DNA of 64,000 bases, from assembly GCF_018139145.2 (NCBI RefSeq), contig NC_059477.1, forward strand, positions 15,053,522 to 15,117,521. Reading direction: 5' to 3'. Origin of the DNA: Gymnogyps californianus. Lineage: Eukaryota; Chordata; Aves; Accipitriformes; Cathartidae. Of the stretch, positions 25,550 to 37,108 are shown piece by piece (position 1 is the first letter of the stretch; the number at the start of each line of letters is the position of its first letter). Below the pieces are notes generated by a model, which searched no databases, was not told where the DNA came from, and saw nothing but the letters and a program-made list of their open reading frames with translations. The translations under genes and the position numbers were made by a program.

Positions 25550-25854
25550 TCAGGCCTCCGAGCAGCACTTCTGGTGGTTCATCTTGACCTTGTGCTTGAT
25601 GCCGTCGTACAGCTCGAAGTTGTAGTTCTCCAGCGTGGTGGAGCTCCGTGAGGACAGCCCAGCGTATGAGCACGTGCAGTAGAGGAGCAGACCAGCGCAG
25701 ATGGCCCCGAGGAGGACACCGAGGGAGCTCATCGCTATGATGGTCACCAGGATGGGATCCAGGGTGTAGAGCCAGCTTTTTTCTTTGTCCAGCTTCGGGG
25801 TTCCTGGAGAGTTAGTAGAGAACAGTGTGTCGTTCCTATCCGATCCAAAGTAAT
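25550..25854 (-). CDS. NRP2: NRP2a alternative terminal exon (transmembrane and SEA-ended tail)
   Basis: After acceptor CATTCCACTGCAG the frame (G+AT) reads DYFGSDRNDTLFSTNSPG, TPKLDKEKSWLYTLDPILV, transmembrane TIIAMSSLGVLLGAICAGLL, then LYCTCSYAGLSSRSSTTLE, NYNFELYDGIKHKVKM and NHQKCCSEA, with stop TGA at 25550-25552. It adds 100 residues. The stalk has one N-glycosylation sequon (NDT). The C-terminal SEA is the PDZ ligand that in NRP1 binds GIPC1 (synectin); NRP2a shares it, 2b does not. The first dozen residues diverge from human (DEYEVDWSNSS as recalled) but KEKSWLYTLDPIL onward is almost identical. A palmitoylation-like CTC cluster follows the membrane segment. Confidence 0.97.
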
Positions 25855-26443
25855 CTGCAGTGGAATGGGCACTTATTATCCAGGGATCACTTTTTTTCCC
25901 CCACCTTTATGCATTTCTTACTTGGAGTTGTGATGGCCTTACAAGAGTATAAGCCCCACCATGGGTAGAAGTAATGCGAAGCACCGAACTACCAAGAAAG
26001 TGAGGCGCCCTAATTCACTTTTACATCTCAGGCTATGTAAACAGCATGCTAGCATTTTACACCCACTGAAACTCTGGCCCTTCAAGTGCCATTGGGTTCA
26101 AACCTATGGAAACAATCTGTCACAGCTCCCAGACTTAATTTTCTCCATTTACAAGTCAAAATGCCATGCAAGCAGCAATTAATGCTTGAAAGATCAGTTC
26201 CACTTGTCCTAACACAAATACAATATATTGACTTTGCAAGGTTGCTGGCTGTTGAAAAAGGAAAACAAGAAAAGAAAACTAATGTCTTTGTCCAGACACT
26301 AAGCCACCACTTCAGTGTACATTCTCAAGCATGTTCTAGTCCCTAACCCCCACTAAATCTGAGGTTTGTGAGTAATTGTAGCATCTGATACTGAAACACA
26401 AGCTCCCCCAGATAAATTGCCCATGTGGCATTTGGGTACCAAC
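25855..26443 (-). other. NRP2: Intron between the acidic cassette and the 2a terminal exon
   Basis: 589 nt, donor GTTGGT and acceptor CACTGCAG. Nothing else is recognisable in it. Confidence 0.75.
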
Positions 26444-26512
26444 CTGGATCATCATTGTCTTCAAAGTCTTGCTCAGAGATCGGAAAGTCATCCTCCATTC
26501 TTGGGAAGTTCA
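26444..26512 (-). CDS. NRP2: NRP2a-specific acidic cassette exon (23 residues)
   Basis: This 69-nt exon lies between acceptor TTGTTCTAG and donor GTTGGT, phase 1 in and out. With the incoming G it reads VNFPRMEDDFPISEQDFED then NDDP; nine of 23 residues are acidic. It sits just upstream of the 2a terminal exon (589-nt intron), where mammalian NRP2 has a 17-residue acidic cassette beginning VDIP, so I assign it as the counterpart. It is six residues longer and only loosely similar. The donor GTTGGT is weaker than the others, fitting optional use. Skipping it leaves the frame intact (2a without insert). It could in principle be constitutive in this species; only transcripts would tell. Confidence 0.75.
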
Positions 26513-29500
26513 CTAGAACAACAGAATGGGAAGCACCATTTGTTTAAAGAGGCTTTTTGGGGGCATTATTGCCACTGGTCACTGGATTGTGAGACCGGCC
26601 AGAAGAAAGCAATAGTTAAACTACTGCAAGGCTCTTCCTCATGGAAGGAGGAAGAACTCTTCCTCTTGTTCCTTTGGCCAAAGTCAATGAAGACTCTTGC
26701 ACACTCGAGAGAACAGGATCTTCCCACTACATTACATTTCATGACCACCAAATGACCAGCTTTTAAGAACAAAAGAGAGCGAGCGAAAAGCAAAGAAACC
26801 AGATAACTTGAATAGCACTAAAATATTGTCATTGGTGCCTGCATAATGGCCATAATTCACTATTAACATGCTCATGGGTATTATCCTTACAACTTTGAAT
26901 AGGATCTTAGTGCCTGTCATTACTTGCCACTAATGCTAGATCCATTTAGCACACTCTACTTTTCATCTTTTCCCATACATCTTACTGGACACAGAGCTTC
27001 AATGACCCAGTTTCTCTTTGGGTTTCAGATAAATTCATAGTAATTTGAGGAAGTCATGTATCATCATTATATGTTTTAATGCAAAAGCTGGTTGAAATGG
27101 GGAGAGCAGCAAATGGGTGTCCATATCTAAGCATTTATGTTAAAATTTCTCTGATCCAAATTCCTTTTAGTGGTGACATTTCTTTTTATTGTTCAGCACA
27201 GATCAAGCACTAGTAACCAAATGCACATGCTGTAATCTGAGCAGAAATTATTTTCCTGTGCAGTCTTCCTAGCATTATCTCTACGTATAGTTACCATGGC
27301 TCTTTTTCAGTTTTTCAAAAGAAAATGCCCTTTCATTTCGATCTGCTTAGATTTTTCAAAGCTGACTGTAACTTGGGGTGCTCAACTGAGAAGGCACCTC
27401 GAAATGATCAGGAATGCAGAAAATCAGGGACTACTAGAAAGCAGCAGAAGTCACACCCTAGAAATAGTTGTGGTTGAAAACCAAGGCTACTTCGTGTCTT
27501 GTACAAAAATGGCAAGAAGAGTTTAAAGAGGTTACTTATAAACAACCAAAACCAAAGAATGTAACTTGTGCCTAAAAAGCCACGTGCAAAGAAATTATTC
27601 AAAACCTTATAAAAGAATATTTGTGCATATTTGTACAGAGATTTAGGACTTGAAAAGGCCTCCTGAATTGTCAAATCCATTTTTTTGCTATGCCAGGCAA
27701 TGGTATCAGGCAATCCCCGCCAGCGACATTTCAAGGTTCACTTCCAGAGCAGGGGGCTCTGCTGCACGTCACGCTGCCCCAACGCCACCTTACACCTGAC
27801 TGCAATGATCCTCTGTGCTGGTACTAATGATACCTTCCCAAATACCCACTCTTTGGGCAGAATTGTCTTTTGCCCTCTGCACTCAAACAATTAAGGAATT
27901 TCTTTGAATTTGCAAGCGAACCTGGCAACAGGAAGACACAAACCCCAACTCTTGCCCCTCCTGACAATGAGCTCTGCGTCTAGTGAGCCAGGTAATTAAG
28001 CTGACTCGAGGCTGCTGGTAGCTTGTTGAAGAAACAGAGGTGCACACCATCTTCTGTAAATCCTCACTTTAGCAGCGAGTTCACATGATTTCTCAACACT
28101 TCCAGAACTGACAGGCCCAGATGGCAACATCTTAGGGCTGGGAGAACTGCCTGAGGGCCTCTTGCAAACATTTAGAGCCGAACATGTGGAAAAATAACTT
28201 GCAAAGCAGTTCACACACAGAGACGTCTGCTTTGCTAGTCCTCTGTCAGAAGACAAGCAGTGAAATTTGCCATCCGTGTCACCCACACAACCCTACAGAA
28301 ACTGTAGGTTGCTCGAACATGAGCAAAGGTCGAAATTGGATCATGGTCTGCCCAAGGAGCCCACGTGCAGGGAAAGGCCGTTGGAAGTTTTTTGCCTTTC
28401 CATATTGTAGCTCCTCTAAATTTTGTGTGAGAACAAGCTAGCAATTTGGTGCTTTTTTATTTCCCAGGACAGCCTTGAGGGAAAAGCCAGAAAAAAGAAA
28501 GTATTGGTTAATCAACACTTTCAAAAGAACACCAGTTCTTCCAGCCTGAAAGGAAGGCACACTGGGAAAACTTGAAGAGAGAGAACATTTATACAAAAAG
28601 CCCAGCCCAAAATCTATTTACTCTTCTAGCAATTTTCTCAATTCCCCATGCTAATACAACCCCAAGTCCTGCTTAAATGATATCTTCCTCCTCACCCATT
28701 CTCCTTCCTCCTCAGGCCCATGGTAGGCCCTCATTCTTCTGTTCCCCACACGCCACTTCATTGCTATCAGATTGTATGTTGTCATGCAGGGCTCTATGCC
28801 GGCTTTGGAAAAATGTAACTTGACGTTTCTTTTTCCATACTGGGGTTTCTCGAGTCATTAACGAAATCAGCTCTAAATCAGCTCTGGCTGTGTGGCTGTC
28901 TGTGGGAATTGAAGCCAGTGGTCTCAGTTCAGTTCCTAGTAGAGATGATTTCCTGTCACAGAAACTAGCCTGCTATTTGTCACCAATTAGGCTCCTTTGT
29001 GACAAGTCTCAGCAATGTTGTCACAAGTGGAGCGAGCAGGCCATGGAAAGTGACCCCCTTGGAAAGCGGTGCCCAGAAAAGCCCTGCAAGCTGCTGGGCA
29101 GAATGGGAGAAACGTGCATCGCCCTCTGCTGTGGAAAACTGCTTCCTTAAAGGGCAGCTTTCAGGCGCTATTTACTTTGCATTTTAAAAGGAAAAAAATT
29201 ATACTGGAGAAGGGTAGGCAAGAAAGTTAGGCAAAACTGTATTTAAATATGAGGAATGCTTTCTCCTGAGTGAAAGGCCCTTTTTAAAGCGTGTGTGCTG
29301 AGTGATGGCTGTGAGCACCTAGCTGGTCATGCCCAAAAGATGATGTTAGCGATGCTGCTGGAAACAGCCGGATGCCGAGAAAAGGCTGTTATCTGTTGGA
29401 TCTGAGAGCACTGCCAGCTAAAAGGCTAATTTATGGGACCTGAAAAAAGAAAGATGAGATTCTAATCAAAGACAAGGAGCAACTTAAGTACCATGTTCGT

Positions 29501-32500
29501 ATGAACTCACATGGAGGGAGAGCGGGAGAGCAGGAGATAATTAGTATTTCCAGAGATTAAGGAGCTTTAATGTACATCTGTTTTAAAACAGTGGCAGGGG
29601 CGGGAGGGATTAGGCCAGGGAGGGGGTTACTGGAAGGGGAGTGACATGTGCTCGATATGCCTTGCCCGGGCGGACGGGGGAGGCACAAGAGCAGACAAGG
29701 TTTTCCTGTGTCCCACCACAGACATACATGTGCCTCTTGCAGGAAAGCTCTCCAAACCTGCCCAAGGCAGCTCACCTCTGCAAAGTTGAAGTCAGCGCAT
29801 CATATGGACTGGCATACACTTCCCACCACCACAGACGCTCAATGCCAGCCTGCCTGCACGGGCTTACCAGCAGTGCCCACCGCCTCAGGCAGAGACCTTT
29901 TCACCAAGCCAAGAACTATTGCTCTGGAGATGACACCCAATCCCAATTGCTGGATCCTAGACACATTCCTCCAAGGCAAATGGCCACCATCGAGAAAAAA
30001 ATTGCTGTTTCTTTCTAAACTGACTTTGTCTGGTTTAAGTCTGGGCAACGAGTGCTGCCTCCTGCCAGGTCCCTCCATCCCAGGGCAGAGCTCTGTCTAT
30101 CACCATGCATCTCTACACACAGGCATCTGCAGATGGTGGCCGCGGCGCCTCTCAGGCTCTTTCTAGGTGAAAAAAAATGAGCCTCTCAGCAGCAGGTGCC
30201 TTTCCCAAATGATTTATCAAACTTGCAGCAATTTCCAGCCCTTTTTGTTGCCTGCCTGCAGCCTCTCTTGCGTCCAGGGGAGCCTGGCCTGGAGAGTGCC
30301 CGGGATGCACTCCCGCCATCCACATGGTCCTGCTCTCTGCTTCCCGCAGGGGTCTGCAGGCTCTGGGGCCACAAGCCATCATCACCAGGTGATGGTGGCT
30401 TGTGGGCTCTGCTACCTACCATCTTTCACTCCCCAGTAACATCTGCAGCTGTTCCTCGTGGTACAAAAGAGGGGTAGCTGGCTGCCCTCTGGTCCTTTCC
30501 ACAGTGGAGAAACAACCGTGCGCTGCTCACTTGCCCGAAAACAGCAAGTGCCCTCCTACGTGCTCACCCCTCTCTCCTGCTGCTACAACATCCACCTCAG
30601 CTGGTGCTATCCTGCCCGGCGAGGGGAATGTCGGAGGTGTACAGCTGCTCTGCTGCCAAACAGCACCCATGAGGGCCTGAAACATTAAATCCAGCTAAGC
30701 CCAGGAAAACAGGGTCAGAAATTACTGCTCCCCAGCCTTGGCAGAGAGAGGCAGAGCTCCAGCTCTGCTCTCATCCTCGCTTTTCTCCCTTTGCTCATTC
30801 CGCAGCAATAGCGTGACTCCAACACACATCATTTTGTTTTGACATAGCAGAGCAGCCGCCATGGCCTTGCCTTGACACCGCTCCGTGCGGCAGTGGCGGC
30901 GCAGCGCTCCTCCTTCGGCTAGGAGCCCTGGGGGCTGGGGGAGCAACACCTCCCACCCTCGGTGAACGGGGAAGCGCTTCTCAAAGCAGCAGCACAGGCA
31001 CCAGGCAGAAATACTCCGTCTGAATCCCCCACCGCTCTATTCCCAGCTGAAAATCCGCCTCACTTCTCCAGAAACCCAGAACGACTTTAGTTTACAAAAG
31101 GGCTACATCCCTGCCAAATTTCAAACAGTGCTTTGGCTACAGCTGAGCATTAAAGCAAGCAAACAAGCAGCCTCTCCCCTGGCCTGGCCGCCCTCCGCAG
31201 CGCGGGAACCCCCAGACCTTATCCTCAGATTGCCTTGGGGCTGCCCCAGCAACAGTGCATGGTGCACACCACAGCACCATCTTCAAACCGGGGGGCATCG
31301 AGGAGCCTCTTGCATTCCTTGGGCTTCCCACATGCAGAGAAGATGGGGAAGCATAGCTGGGCAGGTGAAGACCCCCACCGAAAGCACTCAGAGATGTGAA
31401 GCCAGGCTGGGTGCTCTGTGCGGAGGCGAACGCAAGCAGGCAGCTATTTCCAGCCCCAGTACTGCCCTCTGACGCATGGCACCCTGCCCTTGCTGCACGC
31501 ATGGCAGATGGCCAAGGCAGCTGCCCAAAACAGGGACCCTGCCAAACCCTCCCTGCAGCAGCCACATCCCCTGTTGCAGCCCGACCTTTTCCCCAGCATG
31601 TCCTGGTTTTGCACCTCTCCTCAGCACCGGCACCAGGCCAGGGAAACAGTGGTGGCGGCGTGCGTGCGTGCGTACGGCATTACAGTGGCATTATACAGCG
31701 TGGTTTTCCTCTCCCTCTCTCTGAGCACTGGACTACCGGGGTAAGGAGCTGCCGTTGGGGTTCGGCGCTCCATGCTGGAGCTCACCAGTCCCAAACCGAG
31801 CAGTTCCTTGGTGCAAGGGCAGCACTGCCAGTCCACCGCCACTGCGCAAGGGCTTGAAGCTGGGGGAGAAGCTGGCAGCTCTGCGGCATCCTGATATGTT
31901 TATCGCCCTCCCCGTTGTTGCTGTTTGTTTTTACAGTGGCAATGGCTAATGACACTATTCCTCAAACTGGCAGTCACGCCTGCAATCGCTGCTAAGAGCT
32001 GCCAAAGCCACTGATGGAGGAGCTGTGGCGCAAAGCCAAGAGGCTGTCCAAGCTCGCCTCAGGGCCCTCGCCTGGTGTTTGTGCGCCTCACTCTGCTGCC
32101 CTGACATGGGGTAAGCTGCGGCTGGCCCCAATAAAGTCAGTAGGTTTTCACAGGGTTTCTAGAGGGACAAAAATCCCAACACAGCCCCGTGCACAATCTG
32201 GTTTCTACCTTATTCCCTTGCATTCACCAGCAGAGGCATTTCAACCCTGCCCAGGAAAAAGCCAACCTCGCCCTTACGGCCAGGGGAAAAGCAGCTCTGG
32301 GTTCCCTGCGCCAAGTGTCATCTTGCAGGCGCTTGCCCTGGCAGGAGGCTGACCCGACTGTGCATCCAGTCTCCAGGCTGGGTGAATGAGCACTGTGATT
32401 TGCAGCCTGCTCCTGAGCGATCATCCATCTCGGCCACACTGACATTGCCTGGGGAAGGCACAGCACAGCCCTTCCCATGGTGCCCTTTGCTTTGCCAGGC

Positions 32501-34139
32501 CATCGCTCCCTCTTTCACACCCCCGTTTTCCACCAGCTTTGCCCCATTGCTTACAGATAATGCCCATGGACCCTCTCCTGCCAGCCACACGGAGTCACTT
32601 TCCCTACAACACGGCAGCAACCGCAGAGATAAAAAGACCAACACCATCACCTCACATACAACCGGGGAAGCCACGTCTGGACCCTCCCCGTGGCATGCAG
32701 GAGACATCAGACTTCCACCCCTAATGCCACTCCCTGAAATATGGAGCCCCTACTGCTACGCCAAAAAGCTTACCCCTTTTTTTTAAGTAGACTCTTAAAC
32801 GCCTCTTAAAGGTCCCTGCAGAGGAGGTTGCATCAAAATCACACTAAGTTGTATTTATTTTCTTAAACAAAGTGTACTAATTTTAGCTGCTTTCTTCCCT
32901 ATGATGCGCTGCAGCCTGAGCAGCACCCAACTCTCCAGTCAATCTGGCTGCGGCACACATACAGAATAATTAAACCCTGAACGATTCCTCCCTTTTTGTC
33001 TGTTTACTTAACAGAATTTTTTTCTTCCTTGTTGGGAAGCTATCAGCCAGTATCTCCCTCCCTGTTTTTCACATGTGCATATTTGTTTTGAATTTTGCTT
33101 GGACAGTCACTGAAGTGTACAAAATGCAAATTACAAGTGTATGGGCTTTGCTGTACAATTACAGGGGGAAAAAAAAAAAGCAGCATGGGTCCTCAGCTTT
33201 GCTTGTGTTTGAACAGCCAAAGCAAGGGATCACATTTGAATTATTTTTTTGTTGATGGTCTGAATTCCTAGTAAAGCCAGGAAGTTTCACTGCAAAGCTG
33301 AGCTGTATGCCAGGGTAAAGTGTATGACAGAAGGAAAATAAATGCAGGAGGGAAAGAAAAACCTCTCAAACTGGCAGCAAAATATATTTCACATGAAACG
33401 TGATGCTGCTGACTCCTCTGAAGGGGCGAAAGGTGCACCTAGAGAAGATGGGAAGAAGAAATGCTGCAGCAGAGGTCCCTGTAACAAGCTGGGAGGACTC
33501 AGGTGGAGGGAAGGCAGGAGACGCATACCTCTCCAAACCCTCAGTGCCGCGGCACCCAGGCCGCTCCCGTGCAGCTCTCCTATGCAGTCCAACATGCAGA
33601 GGCCCGGTAAGGATTTTACAGAAGAGGAATGCATTGCCATTTTCATTATTAATTTTGGTAATGGCTTACCCGGTTTTCATTGTACTCAGGGACGGAGCGC
33701 ACGGCTCAGCTGAGCTGGCAGCCGAGCTGGCCGCTGGGGCCCTGGGAAGTCGGATGTCCTGTCTCCAGGGGCCCCAGCCAGAGAAATTCTGCATAATCAC
33801 ATTGAGCAATTTAGCACTTAAGCAACGTTAGCGAAATCCCCAAACAATCCCAAGTGTCAGTCCAGCCGCCCAAAACTCCCGCTAAGGACTGGTACAAATG
33901 TAATGGATCTAAAAGCTGCTATTAATGGCCCGATCCTGAGTGCAGCGAGGCAGGGTGCACACATCAGCTGCGCTGCCGGGAGCTGGGTCTGCACGCAACA
34001 GGAATAGGAGCTTCACTTTGCTAAAGGAAATAGCCCTGATGCTCCAAAAGAAAACATGGAATTTTGAAACACCGCTTCACTTCAACCGACAGAGTTCTCG
34101 TTAGCAAAGAAAGAAGAAGGAAGAAAAACCCCAGATATT
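26513..34139 (-). other. NRP2: 2a-specific intron interval, no gene seen
   Basis: Lies between the inferred end of the 2b 3' UTR and the acidic cassette. The lower part (26.5-29.5 kb) is AT-richer; the upper part (29.6-33 kb) is GC-richer. Short ORFs on both strands show no domain. I found no repeat family or RNA gene in it. Confidence 0.55.
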
Positions 34140-34157
34140 TGTATAAAAATATCATCA

Positions 34158-34163
34158 TTTTAT
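34158..34163 (-). promoter_or_regulatory. Candidate poly(A) signal AATAAA for NRP2b
   Basis: TTTATT on the plus strand (in a CATCATTTTATTAC context) gives AATAAA on the minus strand, followed after about 15 nt by a T-rich element (TTTTTATAC). It is the first exact match after the 2b stop codon. Confidence 0.4.
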
Positions 34164-36212
34164 TACATTCCACACAATACATCTTCAAAGAGTTTCAAAT
34201 TTCCACAAGATATTTTTCACACACAGGCAACTGGGTAACGCTGGGGATGTCAGGGCTCAAGGAGCGGGGAAGAACTGGGAATAAAAATTTCGAAGTGACC
34301 TTCTGTTTTGTCTTTGGTGATTTTGGTTTGAAAGACAGGGTGCCACATTCTCCTCTCTGACACACCGATGCACACTTGCTAAGTTCATGGGGGTGAACCT
34401 GGTCAAAGCTAGGGGATCATCTGACCTAGGGAGATTGAACTGACTTTGGAAACGTGACGGTATCATCTGCTGACATGGCTTGGGCTGACCTGAAAATGCA
34501 TCAAGCACATGCCAATATTTCACATCTGTTTTAATTTGCAGCTGGCTGAGGGGGTGGGATTTCACATCACAAACCATATGCACCGCAACACCAGTTCTGT
34601 GTAACAAGGAGGCTCACGGAGAAAGCACCCCGGCCCTGGAAGCCCCTCTCTAGGGACCTCTAGGCGGCACCGCCTGCAAGGTGACAGGAGCTCCCCCGCA
34701 TTCCTTCTGGCTCTGCTGGGACAGGCACATCCCTGCTGCCCTCGAAAAGCTCGTGGGAGCCAGGCCCTGGTGGGATGCTGCCCCGAGCACACACCACCCC
34801 TAACGTGCTCACCGTGCCAAATCACCCTGGGTTTTTCTACGCTCCCTGCATGTTTTAGACACTTGCTGCTGCAGCTGAGGGGGTCCTCCTGAAATTTGTT
34901 GAGTAAACAGCATGAGGAGCTGAAACAGGCTGCAGGAATAAAGGCAGGGAGGGAGGGGAGAGTGACACCCCCACCGACAGAGATCCCCTGGGGAGAGGGC
35001 TCCGCTGCAATAGGGGCCAATACCACGTATGCACAGCACTGTTTGTGTTTCCACTTTTTCCCCAGACCAAAAGGAAGCTCAAGACTGCAAGGAAGTTAAC
35101 AGAGCTGCTCTTCTCTATTCATTTTATGCAATATTCATGGGCAAAGGAGGGGTGGGGAGCACTAGCAAGTTTAGGAGGGGGGAGGGAATCTGATCACTCA
35201 TCACAAATGAACACAAACAAGATGGAGAACCTTGCTCACTGGAGGTACTTTTTTTGCCTGCAAACAGATTAGAGTTAATGATTCAAACCACTTTTGCATG
35301 TCATCATTCAGTAATTTATATAAGGCATTTCCACTACAATACACTGGGCCATTCAACAGTCAGAGGCATGTTGGAGGCTCCCTCTCGCCTCCCTGGTTAA
35401 AGCAGCAGCAATAGCTGGGCCTCCCAGGCGTGCCTGCTAGGCTTTGCTTGCTAGATGTAACTGACGCTTTAAGAAGCAGAACATTAGCAAACGCAAAACT
35501 AATTGACATTCTAGAAAGTCAACTGGCAATTTTTATGATTCAGCAGCTATGAATTGGGCAGAGGAAAAAAAACAAACCCAAAACCCAGAAAGGGGAATTA
35601 TACTTGTCCCTTGAACATTTCTAGCAGAAAGACAAGGAGGAGCCCTCTCCCCCTTCCCGGTGTAAAAGCAAAACCATCAGCACCCAGAGCGAGGATACTT
35701 ACAAAATAAATAAACCTTCAATTCTCAAGAAACTACAGTATTTAGCATCCACCTTAGACCTGCTGAAGTCTACGTGTTACCCTAAGGCTGGCTTTAACAG
35801 ATACAAACAAAACATTCATTATGAGCTTCTCTGATATAAGGCAACTTTAAATAGATTCACTTGCGGGTGGGGCAAGAGAAGGGTCGTCGTGTTGTCCCCC
35901 CCCCCCACTTCCAAACAATGGCTGTGTTATCATGTTGGCTGCAGAAAGAATAAGATGGAGAGATCTTACTTTTTGGACGTCTATGAACCTCTCTGGATTC
36001 TTCTAGCCATCTGAGGTGGACATTCCTACTGTCCAGCCTGGCCTCTTCTTCTCATTTTGCACCCGAGACATTAACGCTATCAAACAAGAAACCCAGCCAA
36101 AGCTAGATAAGGCAACAAAAAAGCATTGCTCTCTTCCCCAAGTAAACAAATCAAGGTATTTACCATAAACGTATCCCAGACCTTCCAGAGGGGAGGCGGG
36201 AAGGGGGGAAAA

Positions 36213-36214
<2 letters not shown>

Positions 36215-36245
<31 letters not shown>

Positions 36246-36290
36246 AAACCTAAAAAAAAAACAACCTAAAAAAAAAGCATTCCCTGTGCA
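36215..36290. repeat. 29-nt A/T homopolymer and flanking A-runs
   Basis: An uninterrupted run of 29 A (36215-36243, plus strand) is followed by two CCTAAAAAAAAA-type units. On the transcribed strand these are three T-runs each ending in AG. It lies about 540-610 nt after the 2b stop. It is not the tail of a retrocopy: no coding or repeat body adjoins it. Confidence 0.9.
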
Positions 36291-36827
36291 AGTAGAACCA
36301 ACCACAAGCAAATTAAAAAGGGGTTGTTTCTAAATATACATTCAGACGCACGCGCTCCTATGCACACTCGCATACACGGATTTAGCACACATGCACACGA
36401 GCCGCACACACAAGCTTCCAGGCTTGCCATCAAGTTTCCTTGCAGGTTGCCTACCGGGAGGAGGAAAAAAACAAACCAAACAAGCCTACCAACAAAAAAA
36501 TATTCCCCAAACAAACAAACACAACAAAACAAAAAAATCCCACCCGACACCCCAAGAGTCCTCGAAAAGTAATCGAAAGGGAGCGTTCACTTCTGAAGTG
36601 AAGGGGCGGTGTGTGTCTTCTGGCGATCCAAGATGCAGCATTAGTTTAGAGTTTGTAAAGGATTCGGGGAGGGATGGGGGGACGGAGAAGGGACGGAGAT
36701 GTCTAAGAGTTCACACGTATGCTAGGTAAGGAAAAAAGTGCAAAACTGAGGCAACGTATTTGAAGTCTTAGTTTCTGTCTGTCTGTCTGTTTTGTGTTTT
36801 GTTTGCTCTCTCGTTCCTGTTCGGCTC

Positions 36828-37108
36828 TCAGCAGCGTGAGCTGGGGTCTTGCTCTAGTTTTATGGTTAGGGTGGGCTCCACGGCCACGGGGGCCCCGTTG
36901 GCATAGTGGGAGGTTTTGTAGGTGATGGAGTGATCGGTCTTCTTGGCCGCATAGCGGAACCGGTGGTAGTGGAGCACAAGGGCCAGCGCGACGGAGACCA
37001 GCACCACAACAGCACCTCCGGCGGCAATAACGTAATACCAGTAGGCTGGGATGGGCTGCACTGACACCGTGTCCACTGTGGGCTCGGTCCCTGGCAGGAG
37101 GGTTGCCC
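36828..37108 (-). CDS. NRP2: NRP2b alternative terminal exon (transmembrane and 'b' cytoplasmic tail)
   Basis: After acceptor TGTCTCCTCCCCAG the frame (G+GG) reads GATLLPGTEPTVDTV, SVQPIPAYWYYV, the transmembrane segment IAAGGAVVVLVSVALALVL, then HYHRFRYAAKKTDHSITYK, TSHYANGAPVAVEPTLT and IKLEQDPSSRC, with stop TGA at 36828-36830. It contributes 92 residues. This is the signature end of NRP2b, which differs from 2a in its juxtamembrane, membrane and cytoplasmic parts and lacks the SEA PDZ ligand. The last residues (PSSRC) differ from the human RGSHC as recalled, while the terminal Cys is kept. Its own poly(A) site must be used, so choice of 2b competes with splicing onward to the 2a exons some 10 kb downstream. 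Confidence 0.97.

Larger units (their letters stand above)
34140..36827 (-). other. NRP2: Probable 3' UTR of NRP2b
   Basis: Downstream of the 2b stop the first canonical AATAAA on the minus strand that I can find by eye is at 34158-34163, 2.7 kb away, which defines a candidate UTR. The interval contains a 29-nt T run and two shorter ones (36215-36285 region), several AT-rich stretches that look conserved (about 35440-35530 and 35700-35860), and no ORF of note. A variant signal used earlier would shorten it. Confidence 0.4.

Noticed and set aside
36215..36243. A-run as the tail of a processed pseudogene or SINE
   Set aside because: No retrocopy or SINE body precedes the tail and no target-site duplication is visible; better seen as a simple repeat in the 2b 3' UTR.
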